From: Triglochin maritima
Taxonomy: Eukaryota; Streptophyta; Magnoliopsida; Alismatales; Juncaginaceae
NCBI GenBank assembly: GCA_963682175.1
Contig: OY821782.1
Coordinates: 29,657,741 to 29,721,740 of the forward strand
Length of the DNA: 64,000 nt
Reading direction: 5' to 3'
Shown here: in pieces, positions 43,084 to 55,193 of the stretch
How positions within the stretch are numbered: position 1 is the first letter of the stretch
Layout of the letters: each line of letters opens with the position of its first letter
Made by a program: the position numbers and the translations under genes
The notes under the pieces: generated by a model
The model's database searches: none
The model's input: the letters and a program-made list of their open reading frames with translations, nothing else
Told to the model about the DNA's origin: nothing

Positions 43084-46000
43084 CTAAACAACATACAATG
43101 CACCACCCAAAGGGTGTTTCAGCGATCCCCAAATACTCTCATATAATCTTAAAGCCTCAGAATCGTCTCTAAGTTCCTTTATCCTTGTGCCCATCATCCG
43201 CACCGCATCTTTTAGAAGTGTGCCCACGTCGTCATGTCGATGCTTCTTGCTTTCGAAGATCTGCCTATTTCCCTCTTGCCAACACTCATAGTTGGTTGCA
43301 GCTAAAGCAAGTCTCATGGTGGCCTGTGGCAGCTTGGACCCTCGCATCATTTGCAGCCTCTCTACTTCTGCAGCAAGAGTGAGATCTGCATTAGTGACCA
43401 GCCATAGTATCATCAACATTCGTACCCATACTTGTCGAGTGAAGCGGCATTCCCAGAATAGGTGTGCCATATCCTCATCTCTTTCCTCACATAATACACA
43501 ACGAGGATCATGGTTTGCTCCCCTAGCTCACATAAGCAACGTTGTGATCAGCCATCCTCCCATGCCTCTCCAAAGCGAAAGTGCATGCTTGGGTATGTGA
43601 TACTTGTGCCAAACCAACTCAGTCCAGCCCACCTTCCTTTGTCGAGGTACCACCCAACTCATGCTTCCTTTGCTTAAAATACTTCATTCTTTTCTCCAAC
43701 TCTAATAGGAGTATCTCACCCCCCGTGGATTGGAGTTTACAATATCCTAGGCCATAATACCGCCATCTCTAGGGCCCTCGGCTCGGGGAGAGTCCAAGCC
43801 CCTCATGCATGAAATATGATACCATAGTATCCCTTGGAATCCCCATGTCATACTGGAGACGCACTCCCCCGAGCGAAGTGAGTAAGGGATGTCCACACCA
43901 ATGCTCAGTAAAGAAATGAATTACTGTCCCATCTCCCACTTGGTATTGGATTTTATCCTTCGCCACTTCTCAGACATTTAGAATGCCCCGCCATGCCCAT
44001 GAGCACCCAGACGGTGGCCTAGCTAACCATATGTTACGGTTTCACAAGTATTTCCTTTGCATACACCGAACCCAAAGCGAACCACCATCCTCAATGATCA
44101 ACCGATGGAGCTGAATCAGTCCAGCATCATTCCAATCCTTTAGTCTCCTCAGCCCCAAACCACCCCTTCTTCGGTTTGCATATTTCCTTCCATGCAACCG
44201 TCACCCGCTTTGTAGGATCTCCCCATATGAAGTGAATCATGATGTTCTCCACCCCCTTCAAGACTTTTCTCGGGATAAGGAAAGCTGACGTCCAATAAAT
44301 GCTCATAGACACAAGCACACTCTTGACTAACTCCACATGACCCGCCATCGAAAGAAAATTTCTCTTCCATGTGCTTAGTCGTTGTTGAAGCTTGCTGATC
44401 AGACCCATGCAATGATGTCTCCCCACCCTTGAGGAGAAGAGTGGGAGGCCTAAATATGTAACCGGAAAATCAGCTCTCTCCATGCCTATGTGCGAGCATA
44501 TCCTTGTACCCTTGGTGGTTTCTCCTCCCATGAGAATTTGAATCTTTGCTACATTTAGCTGCAGCCTGGAGGTGGCTGAGAATTCAGTAAGGATACGCTT
44601 TATCACCCTTGCATTTGCTCTTGTAACAAAAGCAAAGATCATCACATCATCCGCAAAAATGAGGTGGGAGATTTGTACATCCCCACACCTTGCTAGTTCG
44701 AGATTTCCCCTCTTAACCTCCTTTCTGAACATGGCACTCAAAACCTCCATACAAAGTACAAAAAGATAGGGAGCCAAAGGATCACCTTGCCTCAGTCCAT
44801 TCGTGGCAACAAAAAAGGTCTAGAGTTCTCACCATTCACCGTAACAACAAAGGAAGCTCAGACGCAAGCCATCATGAGTTTACACCAATGGTCGGGTAGG
44901 CCCACCCGGTTGAGTACTTCCTCTAGGAATTGCCAAGAGATAGAGTCATATACTTTCCTAAGGTCGAGCTTCAAACACATCCTTCCCCGTCCTCCTACCA
45001 AGTTCATATTGTGGCATATCTCGTCGGTGAGCAAGATGGTGTCACTGATTCTCCTTCCACTAACGAATGCGCTTTCCCTTTCCCCCACCAATTTAGGAAG
45101 GAGTATCTTCAATCGATTTGCCAAAATCTTTGACATGAAACGATACACCATATTGCGAAGGGAAATGGGTTGGTAATCATCAACCAAGCCGGTGTCGTCT
45201 TCTTCGGGATAATAGTGATGGAGGTGTAATTAACTCTCTTCAGTATGTTTCCCACTTCTCATGAAGGAGTCGACAACTTTGAAAAGGTCTCTCTTCACAC
45301 AGTCCCACGTGGCTTGGAAGAATTTTGCGTTGAAGCCATCTGGACCTAGTGCCTTGTCAACATTTCAGTGCTTCACCACTTCTTCGAACTCCTTCATATC
45401 TAGTGGTTGAATAATTGCTCTCGCCTCGTCCTTTCCCACCATAGGAAGGGATAACGTCAGATCAATGGGCAGAACCTAAAAATCACTAGAAAACAAGTTA
45501 GAAAAATGTCTCTGAAAGGCCTCTCGGATAGCCTCTTCATTCTCAATAACCACCCCTTCCTCACTCACTCTCCTGACATTATTGGTGGCTCTCCTCACTC
45601 TAAGGGAAGCATGGAAAAATCGGGAATTTTGGTCACCCTCTTGCAGCCATCAAACCCTTGATTTCTGTCTCAATAAAGCCTCCTCCTGAACCAAGGCACG
45701 GTCCAGGTTCACCTTAAAAAGACTCTCACGATGTGAAAGTTCCTCATCTTGTGGATTTTCCTCCCTTTGTATCATGGTGTCAGCAAGCCGTAGCTGAGCT
45801 TCACCTACTTTTTGTTCCACATGCCCGAAGGTATCCTTACTCCATCTCTTTAAATCCTCCTTCACCTCATGTAACGTTTCTATCACTCTAAACATGGGGG
45901 TACCTTCCACCCCGTGGCCCAAGCCTCCCTCACCACAGCATTGAACATCTCATGCTCAGCCCAGAAATTCACAAACCGAAACATTCGCTTCTTTCGTTGT

Positions 46001-46721
46001 CCCTCCTTTTTCGTAACCAAGGTGAGCATCGAGTGGTCACCCAAGTCTCTATCCCCCACGACGTAACAGGAATAAGGAAAAGTCTCCAACCACGCATGGG
46101 ACATCAATATTCTATCAATTTTCCTCTCGATAATTGCCTCCACATGCGAAGAATTCGAAGACATAAATTCACCTCCGGTAGACGGGTCTTCCACAAGTTG
46201 GAGCCGATCCACACAAGCATTAAATTCGTCCATGGCCACCATGTTTATACCCTCTCCTCCCCTCTTCTCACTAGGTCTTCTGATACAATTAAAGTCCCCA
46301 CAAACCAGCCAAGGTGTCGAGGTTGCTGGAATGGCACAACCAAGGTCTTCCCAAAGTAACCTCCGTTGCACATGCCCGTTTTTGGCATAGACCGCTATAA
46401 TCACAATGTTTCTCCCATTTCTCACCTCCCTTCCCTCAAGTTGCAGCAATTGCATGCTTTCATTGGTTATTCAGAGGTCCACCTTGAGCTCATTCCATAG
46501 CACAAGAATCCTTCCAGAATTTACAATCAAGCTATTCGACGGCCACTCATGCCCCCAAATGGCGCGCCTAAACCGATCCAACATTTTAAGCTTCTCTTTG
46601 TGCTCCACAAGGCACACAAATATCCACTTTTACCTCCTTTATTCGTCCCCTTATCATGTGTGCACGGTCGGGGAGATTTGCATCGTGCACATTCCATACT
46701 AGGACATTCATGGCTTCGCAA
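43084..46721 (-). pseudogene. LINE II ORF2: endonuclease, reverse transcriptase, zf-RVT
   Basis: The endonuclease starts MNVLVWNVHDANLPDR and shows WLVCGDFNCIR, DRILMSHAWLE and GDHSMLTL, the last holding the catalytic Asp-His pair. After stops the RT reads DDYQPISLRNMVYRFMSKIL, FVSGRRISDTIL, KLDLRKVYDSISW, then APYLFVLCMEVLS and the catalytic FADD (44646-44657), and the thumb-like YWTSAFLIPRKVL. The C-terminal zf-RVT region has MAHLFWECRF and YECWQEGNRQIF. It would nick target DNA and copy the LINE RNA in place. At least six interruptions occur. Confidence 0.93.
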
Positions 46722-46803
46722 TATGGGACTCTTGTCCCTTACCGCCTCGGTTTGCTTTTTGTTGTTCTAGTCCCTTCTCTCAAATTGTACGGAATGCTTC
46801 GGG

Positions 46804-48087
46804 CTATGGGGATAATAACTCAAGGTCCACCGGAAGTGGTGGAGATGCAACCTTGCACCTAGCCCTCCTTTTCCCATCCTCATGCCGACTAAAGATGTCA
46901 TATCCACCGACTTCTTCTCCTCCTTCGTCCTCTCTTCCTTCAAGGTCCGCTAGGACATCAAAATGCCCCAGCCCCTTATTGCTCGTTTTGTCCGTCATAG
47001 CCCTCGACCTTGTAATGATGCCTCCTCTTGGGCATAGGTGGCTAGGGTCAGAGCTACACCCGGCAACCTGACTCAATCAATTAGCTTGCTTCTCCTCATA
47101 GCTGAGTTTCTCTCCTACATCTTTCTTGTCATGTTGGTTTCCTCATGAAGTGTTTCCAGCAAAGTTTCCTCTTGCTTGAGCAAAGGAAATTCCTTTGTGG
47201 TTCTCCCCCATCATTGGTGGACCAGAATTTTGTTTGTTTCCCCCACTAAGCTGTTGTTGGTCCCCTTGATTTGCTCTTTTCTTTTGCTCACATGGTTGTG
47301 TTTTGCAGCAACCTTTGTCCCCCCCCAAAGGAGGAAACTCCTCCATGGTTGGTGCATTCAAATCTCCACTAGCCTCCTCCATGCTGATTGGTTCCTCTTG
47401 TAAAAGTAAAGATTGCTTTTCCGTTACTTCAGCTCTCACCCTCTCCGTTCCAGAGCTTTCTTTTCCCGTTATGGTCTCCATTTCCGTTATGGTCTCCACC
47501 TCAGTTGTGATGAGCTCCACTATGGCTTTTGTAGGTGTCTTCACGCCTTCCTCTTCCTCATGCTTGAAGGTCACCAATTGAGGATCAGCTACCAGCCCCA
47601 CCATCGCACCAGCTACAACACTCTCGTCTCCATGTTCTCTCGCCGCGGATGTGCCACTCTTGTTTGTCTCTCCCTTCCGGCCAACCTTCACCCAACCTTG
47701 GAACTTTGGAGTGGATTTCACATCTGGTCTTCCAGCCTCCGTCACCTTCCCATGCTGATTTTGTGGGCACCGAACCTGAGTATGCCCAAACTCTGTACAT
47801 ACTCCACAATGCCCCAGCTTCCATTCATACTCAATGTCCACCTTCTCCCATGCACCTCCTACGATTTGTGTCTCAATGAACTTCGGGTACTTCAATGTTC
47901 TGTCCACCTCCACACAAAGCCTAGAAAACGCGAGCCTTCTCCCCAGGACAGTGTTATCATCCATGTATAACGGCTTCCCAAGAACACTAGCTATGGTGCC
48001 TTAGCCATATCGGAATAGATGACATTTTTCTTCTCTCCATCACTACCTCCGACGTCCATTGCTCGACTACTGAGGGCGTGCCCCGAA
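46804..48087 (-). pseudogene. LINE II ORF1: DUF4283 / CCHC RNA-binding protein, 5'-truncated
   Basis: The first codons in the window read PSVVEQWTSEV and IPIWLR, typical of DUF4283 in plant LINE ORF1. A shift leads to ASVLGKPLYMDDNTVLGRR and SRLCVEVDRTLKYPKF, followed by one knuckle CGVCTEFGHTQVRC. An acidic linker with GDLNAPTMEEFPPLGG and a C-terminal part with RSRAMTDKTSNKG and FDVLADLE follow. It is an RNA-binding partner of ORF2. The N-terminus is cut by LTR K at 48087. Confidence 0.85.
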
Positions 48088-49114
48088 TGATTGACATCAT
48101 TTCATGCATTCATTTGTGTCTTATATCCATTATCTTGAACCTAAACAATACTACATAATGACTTTTTTGTTTGAGTTGCAGGAATAAACTGGATTGAGGA
48201 GAAGATGCATAAAAGGACCTAAAAGCAAGAAAAAGGACTAAGTTGCAAGACTTATGTACTAATATGCACAAGAGAGGGACCCGAATGTAAAACCAATGGG
48301 CCATTGAGAAAATGAAGGAACTCCACACCATCATGAGGAGTATTTTGGCAATTGGATTTGGGTCACAATCTACACAACTGCTTAGGATGCATCAAACATG
48401 AAGAAATCGAGCTAGACAACCACACCCCAACACCTTACCCGATCCAAACATTATAGACCACCAATTGGCGGTCCAAGACCGTTCATTGGTGGTCTGGGTT
48501 GCTTCGGATCCGATGCGGTTTAGTTAGGTCATGTATTAGAGTGTTTTATGTCTATTTTTAGTAGTGTTTTTGTCCCATATCAGGGGATTGTCCCTGATTG
48601 TCTTTTTCTATGACTATAAATAGAACTCCTCCTCTATTTGTATTCACCATTGCTTGGTGGCATACTCTCTACTTGGAGTAAAGCCTTGAAGCAAAACTCA
48701 AGTGGAGAAGAATGCCACTTGTAATGTGAGTCATTTAATAAAATAATTTTTCATAGTTTTGTTCTTTATATGAATGTCCCCTTTTCTTTATATGAATTAT
48801 TACTTAGTGTGTAGTGAGTAGATACATCCCCTTTGGGGGGGGGGGGGGGGTGGAGATGATGTTCATATATGTTGTGAAGTTTGGATGTTTGATGAATTTT
48901 TGATTGTGTAGACTTGCATGTTTGTATGTTCATTGGTGGTATTTTAATAATCTACATGTTCTGGGATTTAGATGGGTTTTGCCATAAGATTTAGACACTT
49001 CCCATGCCTAGTTTCCTCATGTTTATGGACTAAAAATTCTTGTTGAATATGCTACATGTTAATCATCTACATGTTAGTCATCAAAATCCATAAACTCATG
49101 TGAAAAACAAAGCT
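48088..49114 (+). repeat. Gypsy LTR K, plus orientation, interrupted
   Basis: Starts TGATTGACATCATTTCATGC and follows the A/J type: ACCACCAATTGGCGGTCC palindrome (48464-48480), TATA-like CTATAAATAGA (48613-48623), then a foldback expanded by a G run. It breaks off at a purine tract near 49115; the conserved LTR end is missing. Confidence 0.8.
48835..48850 (+). repeat. Run of 16 G residues
   Basis: The conserved LTR foldback, CCCCcaaaGGGG-like elsewhere, here reads ATCCCCTTT followed by 16 G and TGGAG. It is either real slippage or a sequencing/assembly length error. Confidence 0.9.
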
Positions 49115-49124
49115 AAGCATGGGG

Positions 49125-49924
49125 CCAGAGAAGGGCCAGAGAAGGAGAAATAGAGAAATAAGAAAGAGAAGGAGAGCGAGTACTAAAGAGGGCAACAATA
49201 GGAGAAAGACACGGAGAGAAGGAGAATGGTAGAGAAGAAGAAAGAAAGAAAGTGATTAGGAGAGAGCGAGAGAGAAGGAGAAGATTAAAGAGGAGTTGCA
49301 AAGGATTAGAAAGAGAGAAGAAGCAGAGAGAGGGAAGAGGAGGAGGAGAGAGAGAGAAGGAAAGAGATTAGAAGGAGAAGGGGAGAGAAGGAGAACGACA
49401 GATAGAGGAATAAGGAGATAACGAGAGAAGGAGGAGAGAAGATAAGGAGAGAGAAGGACAGGGATAGTGAGAGAGGAAAGGGAGAACAACTGAGAGAAGG
49501 AGAAGGACAGGGAGAAGGACAAGGGGTGTGAATAGGAGAAAAATAAGGGGAGTGAGAGGGGAGAGAGAGAATGACATAGAGAATGAGAAGGACAAGAGGA
49601 GTCAAAATGAGAAGGAGAGGAGAGATATTGAAGGAGAAGGAAAGAGAGAGACGGAGAGAGAGAGTGAGAGAGTAAGATAGAGCGAGAGAGGACAAGGAGA
49701 GAGAATGGGGGAAGATAGAGAAGGAGGGAAGGTGGGGGAAGGACACGAAGAGTGAGAGAGAGCAGACATGGGATGGAGAAGGAGAGAGTGATAAGCAGAA
49801 GGAGAAGGAGAAGGCAAGCGAGAGAGAGACAAGAAGAAGATAGAGAAGGAGAAGGAAAATGGGAAAGAGAGATAGATCTTGAAAGAGAGGAGATAGAAAA
49901 CTTTATGAGAGAGAAGCTCTGGGG
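49125..49924 (+). repeat. Stand-alone purine-rich tract, 0.8 kb, flanked by a 10-bp repeat
   Basis: A+G on plus without any LINE body. AAGCATGGGG stands at both edges (49115-49124 and 49925-49934). Landmarks CAACAATAGGAGAAAGA (49193), GAGAAGGACAAGGGG (49509) and GTAAGATAGAGCGAGAGA (49673) match the LINE I tract at about 25957, 26262 or 25152, and 25217. That order is possible only if the parent sequence was tandem or permuted. Confidence 0.8.
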
Positions 49925-49938
49925 AAGCATGGGGAAAC

Positions 49939-50353
49939 TGATTGACATCATTTCATGTTTATTTTGTATCTTATATCAATTATCTTTCACCTAAACAATG
50001 CTATGTTACGAGTTTTATGTTTAGTTTTCAGGAATAAATAGGTTTGAAGAGATGAAGCATAAAAGAACCCAAAAGCTGGGAAAAAGGACTGAATTGTGAG
50101 ATCTGGGGACTAAGATGCAAGGGAGAAGGACCTGAATGTAAGACAGAAGGACCTAATAGAAAAATAGAATACTCCACACCATCATGGAGAGTATTTTAGC
50201 AATTTGATTCGGGTCGGAGCTCCAACAAACCAAGTGAGTGCATCCAAGACCAGCAAATATACCAAGAAAAGCCCACAACAAAAATGAGCAGGATCTGAAC
50301 CATATTGACCGCCAATTGGCGGTCCATTTTGGCCCACATCCGCTAAAATTTCT
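49939..50353 (+). repeat. Gypsy LTR M, first 415 bp only, plus orientation
   Basis: Starts TGATTGACATCATTTCATG and reaches GACCGCCAATTGGCGGTCC (50305-50323). It is very close to the reverse complement of the end of LTR J-left (51350-51780). It is cut shortly before that LTR starts. Confidence 0.8.
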
Positions 50354-50377
50354 CCAGCAGGGAGGTGAGCAAAAACT

Positions 50378-51780
50378 TGTTGAATGTTTTAATTAAACCG
50401 CAAGTGCACGGCCGCGATGAAGCGGTGGCAAGTACGGGTCGTCCTCAGGGAGGTGAGCAGCCTCTTGTTTATCAGAAATCAAGTGGCAAAAATTGGGGGA
50501 GAAAGATTGATTATGCTACTCTACACTAAACTACGCTAAGAAGTATGAAATGCGAACGAAAGAAACAAACAATGAAATGACAACTAAGCTAAGAAGAAAA
50601 GAAGAATGCTGGGATACAGATATTGGGAAACCCCTAAGGGGTGGAATGAGTGCACACACGCAAAGAGGTGGGTGTTGAACACATTCGTTAAGCACAAATT
50701 AAGGTGGTGTTATCATGCATAGGAAGTGTCTAAATGTTGTGGCAAAACCTATCAATCTATTCACCAACTTAGTTGATTGACATTTACATATGCAAGATGT
50801 TTATTTCAGAACCAAAACAAGCATGAGAGGTGTCTAATCATTTTGGCAAAACTCATCAAGTTATAAATTCTATCCTAAACAAGCAAGCATACATTCATGT
50901 TTTATCAACACATTGGAAATAAAGCATTCAATCCATTCTCATTTACATGTATGTACATCTACTCCACCCCTCATAAGGGATGGAACTACTCACTAAATAT
51001 TACACTAATTATTAAACTAAACAAAGAAAGCATATTAATTAAGCTAATAAAACTAATGACATGAGATTAAGCAAAGCAAAACAAGAAACATAAAACAAAC
51101 AACATAATAAAGAAAACTTGTATTAAAATGACTCACATTAAAAGTAGCATCCTCCTACTTTAGTGTGTGCTTCAAGGCCTCACTTCTATTAGGAAGAATA
51201 GCCACTTAAAATATGGAGTGATTACAATGGAAGGTGAAGAGTTCTATTTATAGCCATGGAAAAAGGCAAACCGGGACAATCCCCCGATGTGGGACTAAAC
51301 AGATACCAAAAATAGCCTAAACATCCTCTCATACATGTGCTGGAGAAATTTTAGCGGATTTGGGCCAACATGGACCGCCAATTAGCGATCTTGGACCGCC
51401 AATTGGCGGTCTATATGGTTCAGCTCCTCCTCATTTTTGTTGTGGGCTTCTCTTGGTATATTGGCTGGTCTTAGATGCATTCACTTGGTTTATTGGAGCT
51501 CCGACCCAAATCGAATTGCTAAAATACTCCCCATGATGGTGTGGAGTATTCTGTTTTGCTATTAGGTCCTTCTGTCTTACATTCAGGTCCTTCTCCCTTG
51601 CATTTTAGTCCCCAGATCTCACAATTCAGTCATTTTTCCCAGATTTTGGGTTCTTTTATGCTTCATCTCTTCAAACCTATTTATTCCTGAAAACTAAACA
51701 TAAAACTCGTAACATAGTATTGTTTAGGTGAAAGATAATGGATATAAGATACAAATATAAGCATGAAATTATGTCAATCA
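50378..51780 (-). repeat. Element J 3' LTR (left copy)
   Basis: 1403 bp, TGTTGAATGTTTTAATT to GTCAATCA on plus, with the conserved ACCGCAAGTGCACGGCCGCG block, foldbacks near 50630 and 50964, TATA-like word (51242-51252) and the palindrome pair GACCGCCAATTAGCGATC / GACCGCCAATTGGCGGTC (51373-51412). The left flank gcAAAAACT resembles the spacer beside a primer site, not a plain target. Confidence 0.88.
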
Positions 51781-52443
51781 AATACCCCCACACCTAACTT
51801 TTGCTAGTCACGAGCAAAACAAAGAAAGGAAAACGCATATGAAAAACAAGAAATCCTAACTCACTTTCGTAGGAATCACGGTTGCACTTAGCACGTGCAA
51901 CAAGCCGTTAAACCTCATTGTCGCCAAGGAGGAGGAGTGTTGTCTTCTGAGGGTTTTCAGCGGATAAACCCACAAAATCCGAACAAGATGCATTAATCAA
52001 TCTAGCTACCGGACTCGTTGGACTTATTTTGTCGATCATGGGACGCGGTAACACTACGGGTCGACTCTATATAAGTAATCCGTCCACACACCCCCACGTA
52101 ATGCACCCCCCCACACCTACTTCATGCATTGTCCTCAATGGATGTGAACAAGATACTACATGGATATATGCATGAAAAAGGAATAATCTCACCAACATGA
52201 AGTACAAAGGGACCTTCAGGGTCATGTTGATGGACCCAAATCCAAATTCCCTTAAAACCTGTGAGAAGCTGAAGAAGGGAGATAAATAAGTGAAGAAATT
52301 GAGCCCAAGTACACAAGGGTTGGGGCCCACAACAATCGATGCTCACTGAAGGAGTCTTTTATTACTCTTTTTTTTCTTTTTTTCTTTTTTTTGATTTTTA
52401 ACATGATATATACAGCAGCAATGATATTCTCATAATCATTTGG
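51781..52443 (-). other. Element J polypurine tract and shortened 3' non-coding region
   Basis: On minus GTTAGGTGTGGGGGTATT abuts the LTR (51781-51798). The remainder matches A 7260-7550 and 7880-8200, with the stretch between them deleted near 52085. No gene. Confidence 0.75.
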
Positions 52444-54190
52444 TCAAGGAACATCAAATGAGAACATCAAGTCATGAGGACCAGAGACTTGCCGAGATGG
52501 GCAAACTTCACTGTTGCTCTGAGGAGTCATGAGGGGTGAAAGGTCAAAGCTGAAAGGCTCGAACCCCTCATGATATTGATTGGGTGTGGGCAACAAAGAA
52601 TGAAGTTGTGTTGCCTCACTAGGGTTTAGTTGCTCAACGAACAAAACCCTCCAACCAATAGGCGGGTGCATCGGAATGAGTTCCTCAGGCTCATTCGATG
52701 GAGGCAGCAGACTTGCATCACTAAGAATGAGGCTTCTCCCCAAGTCATCCAACAAGGACCTCCCACCATCATTTAGATCCTCAAGCATAAGCTCGGTCAT
52801 AGGTGGGTCCTTGTTGGAGTCAATATGAAGCTTAAATGGCTCAATGGCCATTGGACATGAGGTAGAGACACCTTCTGGTATAGGCATATGATGAGGTGTC
52901 TCACTCTCACTAGTACTCTCAAATGAATCATGCAACAAACACTCCCTTTGGACATTCATGTTCGAGGCCAGCTCACTGTGTTGCATTGCAAAGACATGCA
53001 ATGAGTTTTCGCTGGGCCCACGAACATTCTCAACCAGTTGCATTGGGGTTAGGGGTGTTCGTTGATTTTGTGGTGCTTTCTCCAATTGGCGGATGAGATT
53101 TAGATTTAAAGGTTCATCCATGGGTTCCTGTTGCCTACAAGAGTTGAACACATGAAACTCGGCACTCATGTTACCGAATGAGAGCTTCATGAGACCATTT
53201 CTACAATTAATCAAGGCATTGGAGGTGGCCAGAAATGGTCTACCCAAAATCAAAGGTATTTGAGAGTGGGTGTTCGCAACAGGATTGGTATCGAGGACAA
53301 CAAAATCGACTGGAAATATAAAATCTCCAACTTTGTTAAACACGTCCTCGATAATCCCCATGGGAATACGAATGGATCTATCCGCCAATTGAAGGGTGAT
53401 CTTAGTTGGTTTCAATTCTCCCAAGTTCAACTATTGATAAACAGAGAATGGGAGGAGGTTGACCGCTGATCCTAAATCAAGCAAAACATTGCTCATTCTA
53501 GTGTCCCCTATCGTACACTGAATAGTAGGACACCCAAGGTCCTTGTATTTTGTGTAGGTGGGATTTGACAAAAGTGAGCTGATATTTGCAGCCAAGAATG
53601 CTTTCTTAGGAACATTGGTCTTCCTCTTGGTTGTGCAGAGATCCTTCAACACTTTGGCACATTGAGGTATTTGTTTGATGACATCCAACAAGGGGATGTT
53701 AACCTCTACTTGCTTAAACACCTCTAATATCTTGTCCACGTTGTCACTATGCTTTTTGGTTAACCTACTTGGATAGGGAGCTTTTGGCAGGTAGGTTTTC
53801 TGCGGTGCCTGAGAAGGAAGCCTTGGTGTATTACCCTCACCCTCAGCTTCTTCTTCACCACCATTCCCACTAAGGGGCTGCATAGATGGTGGTTCTTGTG
53901 ACAAGGAAATGTGATTGTCAACCAACCTGTTTTCCATTCCTTAAGGTCATAATGGAATTGACATGGTGAACAAGTTCCTCCACATGGTTCACTTGCCTCC
54001 CCCGAGGTACCACATTCTCATTTTTCATGTGTTGTTGTTGGTACAGACAGGGGTTAGCCTCAGACTGGCTAGGAAAAAACCCTCTCTCTCTTTCATGTAC
54101 AGACTAAGCCAATTGGCCCATCTGAAGCTCTAGAGATTTGATGGTCTGCTGATTTGAAGTGAGCACTTGACTTGTGGTTGACATAAAAAA
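52444..54190 (-). pseudogene. Gag remnant, protease and C-terminal domain of element J
   Basis: The minus strand starts with a Gag tail (QVLTSNQQTIKSLELQMGQL), then the linker GGEEEAEGEGNTP, the protease lead-in KILEVFKQVEVNIPLLDVIK and the active site VLLDLGSAVNLLPFSVYQ. A TAG nonsense codon follows at about 53429-53431, where A has CAG or CAA. The next frame continues LNLGELKPTKITLQLADRS, IPLILGRPFLATSNALI and runs 328 residues to HPPIGWRVLFVEQLN and a C-terminus ending FSFDVP. This is the best preserved protease/C-terminal region of the family: apart from that one codon it is open from the linker to the end. Upstream CCHC and Gag core are deleted. Confidence 0.9.
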
Positions 54191-55169
54191 TTTCATTGAC
54201 ATAGAGAGAATGACTCAGAAGAGAAGGGAAGAAGTCCTTATGCTACGGTGGGTGGGTACATGTAGAAGCACACAAGGAAACAAGGCTCAAACAACCTAAG
54301 GTCGCTATAGGTCCTTACAGCTAAACGACGCCTGACTGCGAGGTTACGCGGCGTCAACATGTCCCACATCCCTACGATGAGGACCACAAAGCCCAGCAAG
54401 TGAGCCAACATCTGGAGATCTCGTCTCTCCTACTATCGATAGAGTGGGCAACGCCGATCAGGCCATGACGACGCGACCGGATCACTCTCCTAATGCGCCT
54501 GAGATCCTTAGGGCCAATGTCTACTTGATTTTAAAATTAGGCTCTTGATTAGTGTGGTTTTTGGGGCGAAGGAAAGGGTGATTAGATCCCCCACCTTATA
54601 TTATATGGGACAGCCCCTCCTTAGTAGAGTTTTGGAGTCCTAATCTAGAAATCAACTTTCCAATCAAACGCTCAACTCACACTTGTTGCAATGCAATTCC
54701 TACTAACTAATTCATGGTCATACCAAATGCATGAATGAGTGTAGGAGATGCGTACCTCACGCAAGCTCTCAACAACTAAAAGTAAAGCTACAACAAAAGA
54801 CAAACTACGTGCCTAAGTCAAGTACATGATGCATAACCCAAACAAGCAAAAACGCCTAATCTTTTGCTTTGGATTTTAGGGTCGAAGTTACTTAAAAGGG
54901 GATTCATTATTGATCTGGGAGCAAAATATAAGTCAAAACATGCCAAATTGAGCCCCAGACATCTATATCAAATGTATCAACAATCCAGAGAAAGAAAGAG
55001 GGAATTAGAGCTTACCCGACCATGGATTGGCGGTCTGTGCAGCCTTCTTTGCCTCTAAATTTTTTCTGGTGCCTACCCTTTATCCATAGAGCCACCTATA
55101 ACAAACAAAAACTACAAAACACAAATTAAATCCACTCGAATCGTCCAAACAAGAGTTTGGACGGGCACC
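54191..55169 (-). other. Element J leader with the conserved block at 54270-54590
   Basis: Untranslated. The block matches A and B (GACGACGCCTGACTGCGAGG, GATCACTCTCCTAATGCGCC, GTCTACTTGATTTTAAAATT). A single decayed palindrome half GATTGGCGGTC lies near 55024. Confidence 0.7.
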
Positions 55170-55187
55170 TCCCCGACAATGGCGCAA
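55170..55187 (-). promoter_or_regulatory. Element J primer-binding site, degraded tRNA-Asp type
   Basis: On minus TTGCGCCATTGTCGGGGA, three changes from the tRNA-Asp complement; spacer AGTTTT is intact. Confidence 0.8.
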
Positions 55188-55193
55188 AAAACT

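Larger units (their letters stand above)
42959..48087 (-). mobile_element. LINE II: long L1-type non-LTR retrotransposon
   Basis: Minus-strand order: ORF1 (truncated at 48087 by an LTR), ORF2 with endonuclease, RT and zf-RVT, 3' untranslated region, a GAGGCGATGCCTC hairpin (42979-42991 on minus), CCTTTTGCTTGGC and poly(A). It is the most complete LINE in the window with LINE IV, but both ORFs are broken. Confidence 0.9.

Noticed and set aside
46853..47970. Plus-strand frames of 72-185 residues
   Set aside because: Antisense shadows of LINE II ORF1, which has recognisable domains on the minus strand.
49113..49951. Leu/Ser-rich minus-strand frames of up to 231 residues
   Set aside because: Same composition artefact in the stand-alone purine tract.
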